NCBI GenBank assembly: GCA_947445035.1
Contig: CANFCK010000008.1
Coordinates: forward strand, 124,001-188,000
Source of the DNA: Deltaproteobacteria bacterium
GTDB lineage: Bacteria; Myxococcota_A; UBA796; SXON01
Direction of reading: 5' to 3'
DNA: 64,000 nt
The notes beneath the pieces are model-generated. The model made no database searches. It was not told the DNA's origin and saw only the letters and a program-made list of their open reading frames with translations. The stretch's first letter is position 1. Each line of letters begins with the position of its first letter. This document shows positions 25,460 to 32,534 of the stretch, piece by piece. A program made the position numbers and the translations under genes.

Positions 25460-27691
25460 ATGCTCCTCTGGTTGGCGACTGCGGCGGCTGAGACGATCGT
25501 CGTCGCGCGGGACGGGACCGGGGACTTCGCCCAACTGCAAGATGCGATTGACGTGGCGAGGGCCGGGGATGTGCTGCTCTTGGAGCCCGGCACGTACGTC
25601 GGCAGCTTCGCCGTGCGCAGTCGTTACCTGACGATTCGGGGTCGCGATGGCGCGGCGGTCACGGTGCTCGACGGCGATGGTGCGGACAGTACGCTGAGCC
25701 TCACCGATGCCGACGTGCTGATCGAAGGACTGACCATCCGCAACGGTCGAGGCGGGCTGCGCACCCAGGATCGGACCGACCTTGTCGTTCGCGACAGCGT
25801 CTTCGACAGCGTCGGGAGCGCGGACAGCGACGGCGCCGTGTACCTCGACAACGGAACGGCGCTTTTCGAGGATGTCGCCTTCATCGGCGGCGCCGCGGCC
25901 ACGTCGTGGGCGATCGAGGCAGTGGCTGGCGAGCTGACGGTCGAACGCTGCGCCTTCAACGGTGGGGACGCTCCCTTCGGCGCGGTGTCCCTGGGGGCGA
26001 ACATGAGCGCCACCCTCTCCGACAGCACGTTCGAGGACGGGGTGGGCGGGTTCGTAGGCGGGCTGTCGATCGGCCCCGACACGCTCGTCACCCTTCGCGA
26101 CAGCTCGTTCCTGCGCAATGCGGGCGCTGCCGGTGGCGTCTCGATCGCAGCGCGGTCCGAGCTGCTCCTTTTCGGCGGCCGCTTCGAGGACAACGTGGCT
26201 TCGGAGCGCGGCGGGGCCATCGTCGTGGAGGCGAGCGGCTCACTCTTAAGCCAGGAGGCTTACTTCGGGGGAAACGAGGCCTCCGAAGGGGGCGCCATCT
26301 ATGTCGCGGGCACGGGCGCGGTCCTCGACGATCTCGGGAGTGACTGGACCGAGAATGCCGCCCGGCTCGGGGCCGACGCCATCGACGCCAGGGACGGCGC
26401 GCTGGTGAGGCTCAGCGGCAGCACCTTCAGCGAAAGCACCGGTCGACTCGCGATCTTTCTGGACGCGGGCGAATTGGTGGCCGACACGATTGAGCTCGCC
26501 GGCGCGTCGACACGGGTGCTGGCGCAGCAAAGTGTTGTCAGCGCTACAGATGTCGCGACGCTGGATGTCGACGGCGCCTTGCGATTCGCGGCGGGTACCG
26601 AGGCAACGCTCACCGGACTCGTGGTCTCTGGTGGTCGCACCCAAATCTGGGCGGAACACGCCACGGTCACCGTGTCCTCGTGCAGCGCCCAGGGTGGCGT
26701 CGGTGACGCGGCGTTCTTTGTCGCGACCGATTCTACGCTTGTCGTCGACGACTGTGAGCTGAGCGCGTGGGGCCCCGCGGTGCTCGCCGACCGCAGCCTT
26801 TTTCGGTGGCGGGGCGGTCGGCTTGTAGGCAATGTCCTCGGCGGTGAGGACGCGCTCTTGGGGGTGCGCGACGCAGCGGTGGGCACCGAAGTGACCAACC
26901 TCCAGATCATCGCCAACGTCGGCGTTCTGACACGGTTCTTGGACTCGCCCGACGCCGCCTTTCGGTATGCGAGCTTTGTAGGCAACACCGGAGACGCGCT
27001 GCAGGTCGGCGGCGCGGCGCCCACCTTCGAGGCGCTCGCGTTCGCGGACCATCAGGGTGCGCTCCTGGACGGCGATTCCGCGAGCTGCCTCTGGTGCGGC
27101 TTGCAGGCGCGCTCGAACCCCGGAAAGCCGCTGTCCCTCACCGAGCCCGCGATCGGCGAGCCCGCCTTTGTCGCCTGGGACAAACCGCAGGCCGCGAGCG
27201 CCGACCTCCATCTGCGTCGCGACAGCGTTCTGGTTGATGCGGGAGACCCCGCCGCCGTCGACGTGGATGACTCCCCGGCCGACATCGGCGCCTGGGGCGG
27301 GCCCACCGCCGGCCCCTTCGGCGACGACGACGGCGACGGGGCCACCACCCTCACCGACTGCGACGACGCCGACCCCATCGTGCATCCCGACGCGACCGAG
27401 TTCTGGTATGACGGCGTCGACCAAGACTGCGACGGTCGCGACGACGATCAGGACGGTGACGGGTGGGCCGACAGCGCCGACTGCGATGACACCGACCCCA
27501 GCTTGCACTTGTGCGCGAAGGCCGACGCCAAGCCGATCGCAGCCCAGGGGTGTGGGTGTCAGAGCGGCGGTGGCGGTGGCGGGCCGTGGTTCTTCGTGGT
27601 GTTGATCTTGGCGAGCTGGTGGGCGCCGCGCCTGGCCCGGACGTCTCGGCAGGCAGGCGCTTCGGCGCGGCGCAGCGGAATTGCGACTTGA
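25460..27691 (+). CDS. Surface right-handed beta-helix protein with MopE-type repeats and MYXO-CTERM tail
   Basis: 743 residues. A short signal peptide is followed by 'VVARDGTGDFAQLQDAIDVA', an entry typical of pectin lyase-fold proteins, and roughly 520 residues of beta-helix repeats with many 'F-D/E-x-x' and 'N-G' turns. Around 600-690 come Asp-rich MopE-like units ('DDDGDGATTLTDCDD', 'DGVDQDCDGRDDDQDG'). The C-terminus has 'GCGCQSGGGG', about 14 hydrophobic residues and then Arg-rich residues, the layout of MYXO-CTERM sorting signals, which anchor proteins at the surface after processing at Cys. The role may be adhesion or polysaccharide binding; no catalytic motif is evident. The ATG has a TATCCT hexamer 7 bases upstream and no ribosome site. 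Confidence 0.8.
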   Translation: MLLWLATAAAETIVVARDGTGDFAQLQDAIDVARAGDVLLLEPGTYVGSFAVRSRYLTIRGRDGAAVTVLDGDGADSTLSLTDADVLIEGLTIRNGRGGLRTQDRTDLVVRDSVFDSVGSADSDGAVYLDNGTALFEDVAFIGGAAATSWAIEAVAGELTVERCAFNGGDAPFGAVSLGANMSATLSDSTFEDGVGGFVGGLSIGPDTLVTLRDSSFLRNAGAAGGVSIAARSELLLFGGRFEDNVASERGGAIVVEASGSLLSQEAYFGGNEASEGGAIYVAGTGAVLDDLGSDWTENAARLGADAIDARDGALVRLSGSTFSESTGRLAIFLDAGELVADTIELAGASTRVLAQQSVVSATDVATLDVDGALRFAAGTEATLTGLVVSGGRTQIWAEHATVTVSSCSAQGGVGDAAFFVATDSTLVVDDCELSAWGPAVLADRSLFRWRGGRLVGNVLGGEDALLGVRDAAVGTEVTNLQIIANVGVLTRFLDSPDAAFRYASFVGNTGDALQVGGAAPTFEALAFADHQGALLDGDSASCLWCGLQARSNPGKPLSLTEPAIGEPAFVAWDKPQAASADLHLRRDSVLVDAGDPAAVDVDDSPADIGAWGGPTAGPFGDDDGDGATTLTDCDDADPIVHPDATEFWYDGVDQDCDGRDDDQDGDGWADSADCDDTDPSLHLCAKADAKPIAAQGCGCQSGGGGGGPWFFVVLILASWWAPRLARTSRQAGASARRSGIAT

Positions 27692-27724
27692 CCGCGCCCG
27701 CGGCGGGCACCACACTGCGGGGCA

Positions 27725-27886
27725 GTGGAATTTCAAGACGCGCTGGCGGTACTCCGGGCCTTCGAAGTCGAGGGCGTGCAGTACGTGTTGGTCGGCTCCA
27801 TGGCGATGGCGGCGCAAGGAGTCGTGCGCGCCACCCAGGACATGGACGTTGTGTCGCGACGTCGCTTCGCGATCACGGACGACTGA
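27725..27886 (+). pseudogene. Truncated nucleotidyltransferase (toxin-antitoxin type) remnant
   Basis: A 53-codon frame from GTG 27725 to TGA 27884-27886. It reads 'FEVEGVQYVLVGSMAMAAQG' and then 'VRATQDMDVV', the start of the G-G/S-x-A-x3-x-G-x-x-R-x-T-x-D-x-D nucleotidyltransferase core found in AbiEii/MNT-like toxins. Full-length relatives run to roughly 150-190 residues; this one stops 12 residues after the metal-binding Asp pair, so most of the fold is missing. It is probably a deletion remnant. Its stop overlaps the ATG of the next small gene (TGATG), as in a coupled two-gene module. Confidence 0.6.
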
Positions 27887-28065
27887 TGCCGATCCATCGT
27901 TACAAGCGCGTGGAGCACGTGCCCCCGCCCGCCCTGGCCCCGGCGCACCCCGACGGCCTCCGGCAGGCGTTCGAGTGGTCTCTGGCGATGGCGCGGCTGT
28001 CCGGGCGGAAACCGACGCCTGGTGTCTACCGGCGCGACGTCAGGCACCCTCCGCCAGACGAGTAG
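27886..28065 (+). CDS. Small conserved-type protein next to a nucleotidyltransferase remnant
   Basis: 59 residues with the pattern 'MPIHRYKRVEHVPPP' at the start and 'TPGVYRRDVRHPPPDE' at the end. From memory this resembles a group of short myxobacterial proteins with a M-P-x-R/H-R-Y/F-x-S/R-V-E start and a 'PGVYRYRSIEEA' finish that are paired with nucleotidyltransferase genes, perhaps as antitoxins. Here the order is inverted relative to the usual antitoxin-first arrangement. Its ATG overlaps the stop of the truncated upstream frame. The assignment is tentative, and the gene may be decaying along with its partner. Confidence 0.5.
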   Translation: MPIHRYKRVEHVPPPALAPAHPDGLRQAFEWSLAMARLSGRKPTPGVYRRDVRHPPPDE

Positions 28066-28086
28066 CGACGGCCGCCTCCTCCGAGT

Positions 28087-28542
28087 CTACGACGGTCCGC
28101 CGCCCCGCCGCCGCCGCAAGCTCAGCGCCGTCACCAGCACCCCAACGGCGCCCGCAGCGGCCTCACCCCCAGAGAAGCAGCCCCGCTCGATCTGGGGTGG
28201 CGCCTCGCCCTCCACCGGGCAGAAGTCGATGCCGTCGGGGTTGGGATTCTCGCCGACGGTCAGCTCCGCGACGTCGTTGACGCCATCGGCGTTTCCGTCG
28301 TAGGCCGTGCCCGCCGCCAAAACGGCATCGAGCGACGCGCCGGTGCTGGCGGCGTCACTGATGAGCAGGCCCTCGGCCAAGAGCGCCTCCGCAAACGGCT
28401 GCGACGCCGTACCGGACCCACCGGCGGGCGAGGTGTGGCAGAGCAGGCACGAGGGCACACATTCCATGCCCAGGTAGGTGCTGACGTCCCCCGGGAGATT
28501 GGAGAGCGCGTGGGCGACGCCGACGAACAGGAACAGGCTCAC
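28087..28542 (-). CDS. Exported c-type heme protein with MYXO-CTERM-like tail
   Basis: 151 residues starting at GTG 28542, seven bases after the upstream stop. A signal peptide ends near 'VAHALS'. A single CxxCH heme motif is present as Cys32, Cys35 and His36 in 'PSCLLCHTSPAGG'. A middle segment has 'YDGNADGVNDVAELTVGENPNPDG', like a type 3 or dockerin-like calcium loop. The end is Cys, then Gly/Ala-rich hydrophobic residues and four consecutive Arg ('LSLRRRRG'), the layout of a MYXO-CTERM surface anchor. It is likely a surface-exposed cytochrome or heme-binding subunit. It is the third gene of a YceI / c-heme barrel / c-heme operon. Confidence 0.72.
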   Translation of the reverse strand: MSLFLFVGVAHALSNLPGDVSTYLGMECVPSCLLCHTSPAGGSGTASQPFAEALLAEGLLISDAASTGASLDAVLAAGTAYDGNADGVNDVAELTVGENPNPDGIDFCPVEGEAPPQIERGCFSGGEAAAGAVGVLVTALSLRRRRGGGPS

Positions 28543-28549
28543 GTGCGCC

Positions 28550-29731
28550 TCACAGGAACATGTGGAATTGGGCGGTGGCGGCCGGCGAGGCATCCACGCC
28601 TGGGGTGCAGTAAAGCGCGCCGTAGAGCGCGTCCAGGCGCACGTCCATGTGCGGGGCGAAGAACCACAACGCGGTGACCGTGCCGCGCCCGACTGGGGCG
28701 AGCGCGTCGCCGTGCTCGGTGTCGCACCACTCAGCGGTCCCCTTGATGTGCACGCCGCCGACGGGCTCGGTGTCGACTTGAAGGTAGCCGACGGTCCCCA
28801 CGTCGAGGGGCCCACCGTCGAATCGCGACGTCATGACATTCGCTTCTGCAAGGAAGCGCACTTTTTCCAGTGGCGCGTACCGGCCGAAGACGCCGTGCGC
28901 CTGCCGGTTGCGGGGCAACGGCAAGTCGACATCCAACGTGGCGGTGGTGAAGAGTGACGAAAGCCCCAGCTCCAGGTTGTTCGCCGGCGCATACGCCACC
29001 AACGCGGAGTACCCTCGCTCCCGGTAATCGTCGGGCGCGATCTGGAAGTTGCCGGCGATGCCCATCACCTCTGCGCGCCACTTGCCCCTGCCGTAGACCG
29101 CGTCGAGGCCAAGCTGCTGATCGTCGTTGGTCGTGGTGCGCGTGGCTGAACGCGCGTAGAGCAGATGCTCCTCGGTGCGGATGCCGAACGGAAGCGCCAG
29201 ACGACCGGCCCGCACCATCAGGCCCTTGCTGACGTCGTACCCGAGCCAGTGCTCACGCGAGACCGCGTTGCCACCGGTGCCGACGTTGCTCGAAATCCAC
29301 GCCCCATCCGCCCCTTCACTGACGTAGCCGGCGCTTCCGTAGGCGTGGAAGCCGCCCAGCTTGATGTGCGCGCGCAGGTCGGCCTGCATCACGATGAAAC
29401 GCAGCATCCACTCTTTGGCCTCGGCATCCACCGGCCGCGGGAAGATCAGGCCGCGAATATCGCCTTGGAGCTGCAGTTCTTTCGGAAGCGGCACGCCAAA
29501 CGCGAAGTCCTTGATCGGCCCCGGCTCGTCGCCGTGCTTGCCGTAGGTCGAGCGCATGAATATCTCGGCCTGCCCTCGACCATATTCGGTGAGCACGCCG
29601 CCGCCGGACGGGTCGGCGTGGCACTGGGCGCACGAGGTGTAGCCATGCCCGATCATGAACGGGTAGGCGTACGCGGGGCTGGAAAACAAGCTGGCGAGCA
29701 CGAGGATCGCCACGACGACGACCGACTTCAA
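28550..29731 (-). CDS. Outer-membrane beta-barrel protein with N-terminal c-heme motif
   Basis: 393 residues. The signal peptide ends in 'SSPAYA', and 'YPFMIGHGYTSCAQCHADPS' follows directly with one CxxCH (Cys34, Cys37, His38) and 'GGGVLTEYGRG'. This short cytochrome-like head recurs in many proteobacterial proteins joined to a porin-like barrel. The remaining 330 residues look like barrel strands ('FHAYGSAGYVSEG', 'LMVRAGRLALPFGIRTEEHLLYARS'), and the protein ends 'AQFHMFL'. A role in electron transfer at the outer membrane is plausible but unproven. Its ATG overlaps the YceI stop by four bases (ATGA). Confidence 0.75.
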   Translation of the reverse strand: MKSVVVVAILVLASLFSSPAYAYPFMIGHGYTSCAQCHADPSGGGVLTEYGRGQAEIFMRSTYGKHGDEPGPIKDFAFGVPLPKELQLQGDIRGLIFPRPVDAEAKEWMLRFIVMQADLRAHIKLGGFHAYGSAGYVSEGADGAWISSNVGTGGNAVSREHWLGYDVSKGLMVRAGRLALPFGIRTEEHLLYARSATRTTTNDDQQLGLDAVYGRGKWRAEVMGIAGNFQIAPDDYRERGYSALVAYAPANNLELGLSSLFTTATLDVDLPLPRNRQAHGVFGRYAPLEKVRFLAEANVMTSRFDGGPLDVGTVGYLQVDTEPVGGVHIKGTAEWCDTEHGDALAPVGRGTVTALWFFAPHMDVRLDALYGALYCTPGVDASPAATAQFHMFL

Positions 29732-30297
29732 GGCGCGTCTACCAAGTACACGACCGCGGACGCCTGCTGCAGCGCATCAACAGAGATGCCGAGGTAGTTC
29801 GGCACCGCGATGCCGTGGTCGGTGGTGTTGTAGGTGAACGACGCCTTGGCCTTCCAGCCTTGCTTGGTCTTGCTGACGTCGTATTTGACCTTGACCGCCT
29901 TGGTGGCCCCGTGCGCGGTGAAGTCGGCGTCGAGCGTGCCCTCGGCGTGCTTCCCCAGCTCCGTCGGCCACGCAATGTTGGCCTTGGCGAGGGCGAGCGT
30001 GGCGTTGGGGTAGGTGCCCACCTGCAGGAACTTGTCGCGCATGTGTTCGTCGCGCAGGTCGATGCCGGTCTTGATGTTGGAGAGCGGCACGGTGAACGTC
30101 AGGGTGGTGCCGTCGTCAGTGACGGTGCAGTCGTTGGTGCGGGCGTCAATGTCGAGCGCGCCGGGCTCGCCGTTGGCCTTGAAGCGGATGTCGGGTTTGG
30201 CCACGCCGCTCTCCACGCGAAGGCCCGCGAGCGCGGCGCTGGGAGCGAGGAGGATGGCGGCGAGGAGGAGGTGACCGAGGGTCGGGCGCATGGGCAT
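29728..30297 (-). CDS. YceI family periplasmic lipid-binding protein
   Basis: 189-residue exported protein with a signal peptide ending 'SAALA'. It shows the YceI lipocalin-like signature 'GIDLRDEHMRDKFLQVGTYP' (residues about 79-98), then 'TLDADFTAHGATKAVKVKYD'. YceI proteins bind polyisoprenoids such as quinones in the periplasm. The family usually lacks cofactors. AAGGA sits 6-10 bases before the ATG at 30297 on the minus strand. As first gene of the operon with two c-heme proteins it may carry an isoprenoid quinone for that chain; this is inference from context. Confidence 0.85.
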   Translation of the reverse strand: MPMRPTLGHLLLAAILLAPSAALAGLRVESGVAKPDIRFKANGEPGALDIDARTNDCTVTDDGTTLTFTVPLSNIKTGIDLRDEHMRDKFLQVGTYPNATLALAKANIAWPTELGKHAEGTLDADFTAHGATKAVKVKYDVSKTKQGWKAKASFTYNTTDHGIAVPNYLGISVDALQQASAVVYLVDAP

Positions 30298-30328
30298 GGT
30301 CCTTGAACGCGCCTATCGTACCACTGTT

Positions 30329-30858
30329 TCACCGGCCGCAGCGAAACCCGATGAACACCCCGCTCTGATTCGCGTTGACCTGGTCGCTGGTGCCGCCGTC
30401 GTCGCGCCGCCACCGCGCAGCGCCTCCTTCTTGCCGGTACTCCATCCACGGCTGGCTCGCCGACTCCTTCCACGACAACGGCTCGGCCTCCAACGCGGCC
30501 AGCCCGCGGCGACCGCGGCGTCTTTCTGCCAGTCGGGGTGGGTTCCGAGCCACTTTGCCAGCTGGGCGTTGGTGACGGGGGCGCCCGATGTAGCCGGGGC
30601 CACCGCGATCACCGCTTCTGGTGCGGGAACGACCGCGATGACCGCCTCGGGCACCGATGGCGACTCGGGTGTCTTGGTTTTTGAGGCCGTCCTCGGGGGC
30701 AGACGTCCGACCTCGACATCCGGAGCGCGCTGGGCGACCGGCTCCGGAACCACGACAGCGACGGGCTCGACGACCGCGGGGGGAGTCAACCACCACGCCC
30801 CGACGGCCAACACGCCCAGGCCGGTCAGGAGCGCTACCCCCGCGACCGCGGCCACCAC
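30329..30858 (-). pseudogene. Frameshifted membrane protein with short formylglycine-generating-enzyme-like end
   Basis: Two adjacent minus-strand frames together look like one gene. The first, from GTG 30858, gives a transmembrane segment ('VAGVALLTGLGVLAVGAWWL'), a Pro/Val/Glu linker and 'PVTNAQLAKWLGTHPDWQKDAA'. The second frame, needed from about base 30510 down to TGA 30329-30331, gives 'LEAEPLSWKESASQPWMEY' and ends 'NQSGVFIGFRCGR'. 'PVTNAQ', 'SWK' and a terminal 'GFRC' are landmarks of the sulfatase-modifying-factor (FGE) fold, but most of that domain's length is missing. The upstream part, which in myxobacteria is often a kinase, is absent. I read it as a decayed gene; a sequencing error could explain the frame change only. 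Confidence 0.5.
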
Positions 30859-31039
30859 CAGCCCGTACCGGGCCCACGGGACGGGCGCGACCGGTACGGC
30901 ATCCGCCTCGGCCGTCGAGTCTGGCGCGCAGGGTTACGGCACCTCTCGCCCGGTCGGCAAAAACGACACCGAGGCCGGCCGCGCCCGCAACCGGCGGGTA
31001 CAGTTCGAAATCCTCCCGCCCACCTGATTGGAGCCCTCC

Positions 31040-31453
31040 TTGCGCCTCGCCATCGTCCTGTGCCCCCTCTGTCTGTCCGCCTGCACCCCACTCGTCGGGG
31101 AATGGGAAGGCGACGCGAGCTGTGGCGACATCGACCAGCACATCGACTTTGAGCTGGAGTGGGACAACGATCACTACGAGGGCAGCGGCCTGCTCACCTA
31201 CGACGGCTCGGCGGGCGGGTTTGACGCCCAGCTCACCGTGGAGTTTGACGTCGAGGTCGACCCGGAGATCGACAACGACGGCGACCTCGACGTCTCCGCG
31301 GAGGGCACGAAGTGCCACTACCTGCTCGGGGGCGCCGACATCGAGTACGAGTGTACCGGGGCGCTGGATCCCGCCGCGGTCTTCACCTGGGATCGGGCCG
31401 ACACCATCGATATCTCCGGGTCGTGCGAAGGGGAGTTGGAGCGGGAGGAGTAG
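31040..31453 (+). CDS. Small lipoprotein of unknown function
   Basis: 137 residues. The TTG at 31040 was chosen because GGAG lies 6 bases upstream and it places a compact signal peptide before the lipobox 'LSAC', with Cys near residue 15; an in-frame TTG at 31028 is the alternative. The mature part is acidic (many Asp and Glu) with 'PLVGEWEGDASCGDIDQH' and later 'CHYLLGGADIEYECTG'. It has four Cys besides the lipid Cys, so two disulfides are possible, and a beta-rich pattern as in lipocalin-like folds. Family not recognised. A strong GC hairpin follows the stop codon. Confidence 0.62.
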   Translation: MRLAIVLCPLCLSACTPLVGEWEGDASCGDIDQHIDFELEWDNDHYEGSGLLTYDGSAGGFDAQLTVEFDVEVDPEIDNDGDLDVSAEGTKCHYLLGGADIEYECTGALDPAAVFTWDRADTIDISGSCEGELEREE

Positions 31454-31462
31454 GGTACACAC

Positions 31463-31495
31463 AGCCGGAGGGGGGGGCACCCCCCCGCTTCGGCT
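31463..31495 (+). terminator. GC-rich hairpin after the lipoprotein gene
   Basis: AGCCGGAG plus a G run pairs with a C run plus GCTTCGGCT: about 14 pairs with one G-U pair, one mismatch and a 2-3 base loop. It begins 10 bases after the TAG. There is no T tract, so it is a terminator candidate only by position and stability. Confidence 0.45.
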
Positions 31496-31583
31496 CCCGC
31501 TCGTTCAGGCGGCATCCGGCACCCTGGCGGCGCCGGCAATCGCCCGGCTCGGCCCCGCCCATGCATCGTGATAGCGCGCCGCC

Positions 31584-32534
31584 ATGCCCCTCCCCAGCAC
31601 TCCCGGCACCTGGTCCCTGGTCACCTTCACCTCCGATGCCGCGGCCATCGCCGCCTTGGGAGAGCTCCAGTCTCGCCATCCGACGTTCCGCTACGTCGCG
31701 ATCGTGCCGACCGCGATCGACGCGCCGACCGGCGTGGTGGTGCTCGTCGATGTCGGCGGGCGCCTCGCCGACCAGTTGGCCGTCCGTACGACGCACACCT
31801 ACGTCGTCGACGGGCGCGGCACCATCAGCCACCAGTGGCACGGCGTTCCCGAGGCCGAGGCGGTTGCGGTCTACTCGGAGCGTCCGGCGATGCCGAGCGG
31901 CGCGCCCTCGTGGCTTTTCCCGGTGCTCGCCGCCGCGGTGCTCATGGTGGGCATCGGGGCCTGGGCCACGACGCGCACGCCGAGCACGCACGCCCCTCCG
32001 GCGCTGATCAAGCCCATCGCCGAGGCGGCGGGTGCCCCTGCCGCTGACGTGGATGAGGGTGGGGACGAGGACGGCGAGGACGAAGCAGGCGGGCCTCCCG
32101 GGGGCAACGGCGCGGGCAAGCGCGGCGGGCGCGGCAACAAGGTCGGCGACTGGGTCATCCGCCCGCCCAAGGCCGCGGCCGAGTCGGCCACGCTGGATGG
32201 AGACACGCTGATCCTCACGGCGTCCGCCGACGCAACCCGCTCCGCGTGCAAGGGTCCGATCGAGTTGACGGGCCCGACCACGGTCGAGGCCGAGTGGAAG
32301 CTGGACGGCATCACGGGGGGTGTGGCCAAGCTGGTCGCCCGGCAGGCCGATGCCAATGGCAAGGCGATTCGCGGGCCGACCGGCCGGGCCATGGTGGCGC
32401 GCGGCAAGGGCACCGGCCAGTGGAAAGCGGTGACCGCGACCGTGACCCCCGGCGACGGTGCGGGCAAGTTGTTCGTCTGCTTGGAACTCGACAAGGGCGC
32501 CGGGACCGCATCGATCAGGGGTGTGCGTCCGTAA
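31584..32534 (+). CDS. Single-pass membrane protein of unknown function
   Basis: 316 residues. The N-terminal 105 residues form a compact alpha/beta domain of thioredoxin-like length without Cys pairs. A single transmembrane helix follows near 112-130 ('WLFPVLAAAVLMVGIGAWA'), then an acidic, Gly-rich linker ('EGGDEDGEDEAGGPPGGN'), and a C-terminal beta-rich domain of about 130 residues that could be a carbohydrate-binding or laminin-G-like sandwich ('TTVEAEWKLDG', 'KLFVCLELDKG'). No signal peptide is seen; the C-terminal domain would be outside. I do not recognise it. The 3' end overlaps the convergent aminotransferase by 20 bases. Confidence 0.65.
   Translation: MPLPSTPGTWSLVTFTSDAAAIAALGELQSRHPTFRYVAIVPTAIDAPTGVVVLVDVGGRLADQLAVRTTHTYVVDGRGTISHQWHGVPEAEAVAVYSERPAMPSGAPSWLFPVLAAAVLMVGIGAWATTRTPSTHAPPALIKPIAEAAGAPAADVDEGGDEDGEDEAGGPPGGNGAGKRGGRGNKVGDWVIRPPKAAAESATLDGDTLILTASADATRSACKGPIELTGPTTVEAEWKLDGITGGVAKLVARQADANGKAIRGPTGRAMVARGKGTGQWKAVTATVTPGDGAGKLFVCLELDKGAGTASIRGVRP

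Noticed and set aside
30290-31027. Plus-strand frame of 245 codons
   Set aside because: Thr/Ala/Gly-rich translation without domain features; the minus strand in the same place shows membrane-helix and FGE-like landmarks.
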